Below, piece by piece: positions 27,772-28,121 of a stretch of 28,121 bases of DNA (position 1 is the first letter of the stretch; each line of letters begins with the position of its first letter). Source of the DNA: Adiantum capillus-veneris (taxonomy: Eukaryota; Streptophyta; Polypodiopsida; Polypodiales; Pteridaceae); the NCBI GenBank assembly GCA_014529385.2, contig JABFUD020000315.1, positions 64,001 to 92,121 of the forward strand, in the 5' to 3' direction. A program made the position numbers and the translations under genes. The notes beneath the pieces were generated by a model that was given only the letters and a program-made list of their open reading frames with translations, was not told where the DNA came from and did not search any database.

Positions 27772-27783
27772 TGGTATCAGAGC
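27772..27783 (+). promoter_or_regulatory. Primer binding site, initiator-Met tRNA type
   Basis: TGGTATCAGAGC immediately after the LTR. Shows that the element's internal region lies to the right, beyond the window. Confidence 0.95.
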
Positions 27784-28121
27784 AGTACGTTTTTGTTTTC
27801 GATTTTTCTCCTGATCAAAATTGATTTTGCAGAAAATACCTTCTGAGAGACCGAAATCGATGTGGTCTACAACTTTGCAAAGGAAGTGTCTTCAAATTCT
27901 GCACCGATTTTGAGTTATCGTTCGCGGACTGAGTATATACCTAAAAAAAGCTTCCGCATTTTGTTTTTTATTTTTCTGCTAATTGGAAACGATTTTTGTA
28001 GAAAACTACGCGCGAGAGAGACGGAATCGATGTGGTCTACAACTTTGCAGAAGAAAGTTTTTTCAAATTCTGCACTGATTTTGAATTATCGTTCGCGGAA
28101 CAACAAAGCAATTCCGCTTTT
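27784..28121 (+). mobile_element. Leader of the second copia-like element, with a 170-bp direct repeat
   Basis: Two diverged copies about 170 bases apart share CGATGTGGTCTACAACTTTG (27859 and 28029), CTTCAAATTCTGCACCGATT-like and GAGTTATCGTTCGCGGA-like blocks. No ORF. The window ends inside the second copy. Confidence 0.8.

Overview
This is a repeat-dominated stretch of a nuclear plant genome. It is AT-rich and full of microsatellites, LTR retrotransposons with plant-type tRNA primer sites, a MITE, tandem repeats, and decayed intron-bearing coding sequence. I see no bacterial or organellar gene, no tRNA or rRNA, and no host gene that is clearly intact. The species cannot be named from sequence alone; a large, TE-rich land-plant genome fits.

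Positions 1-11812 (minus strand) hold a large Ty3/gypsy element without a chromodomain (Athila/Tat-like group). Right to left it has a 712-bp 5' LTR (11101-11812), a tRNA-Asp-type primer binding site (11079-11096), a 1.2-kb leader, gag with four zinc knuckles, a protease with a DGGA active site, reverse transcriptase, RNase H, a D,D(35)E integrase, and then a second retropepsin-like domain with canonical DTGA. That second domain lies in frame behind the integrase, separated by one TAA codon. It is the most unusual feature here. Gag and pol are broken by single in-frame stops and a few indels. A purine tract at 470-485 and promoter-like sequence at 1-469 could be its 3' end, but they do not resemble the 5' LTR.

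Positions 11813-15430 hold an exon-like fragment (11970-12182) and about 2 kb of plus-strand coding remnant that I cannot identify. Positions 15431-17630 hold a decayed FCP1/SCP-like HAD phosphatase gene (motifs DLNG and DDS). One intron keeps the reading frame, and a 444-bp MITE sits in the catalytic domain. Positions 17829-18720 carry an array built on the perfect palindrome TATGCTAATTAGCATA.

Positions 18721-21259 (minus strand) are a chimera. A broken gene of a DNCAGEN/GHTHEDID family and a 5'-end Ty1/copia fragment (143-bp LTR, Met-type PBS, gag) meet exactly at a (GA)n tract. Positions 21260-22860 have no recognisable gene. Positions 22860-26080 are old degenerate tandem repeats sharing a GGACAAGTGGTGGACCTTG-like core, with an inner minisatellite and simple repeats.

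Positions 26199-27530 hold a 34-bp perfect palindrome, a GTGTGTAG-type repeat, a 296-bp tandem duplication in which both copies can form a long hairpin, and a perfect 25-bp inverted repeat. From 27635 a second copia-like element starts on the plus strand (137-bp LTR, Met-type PBS, leader with a 170-bp repeat) and runs off the window. Nothing suggests that the elements act together; the window looks like layered insertions and decay.
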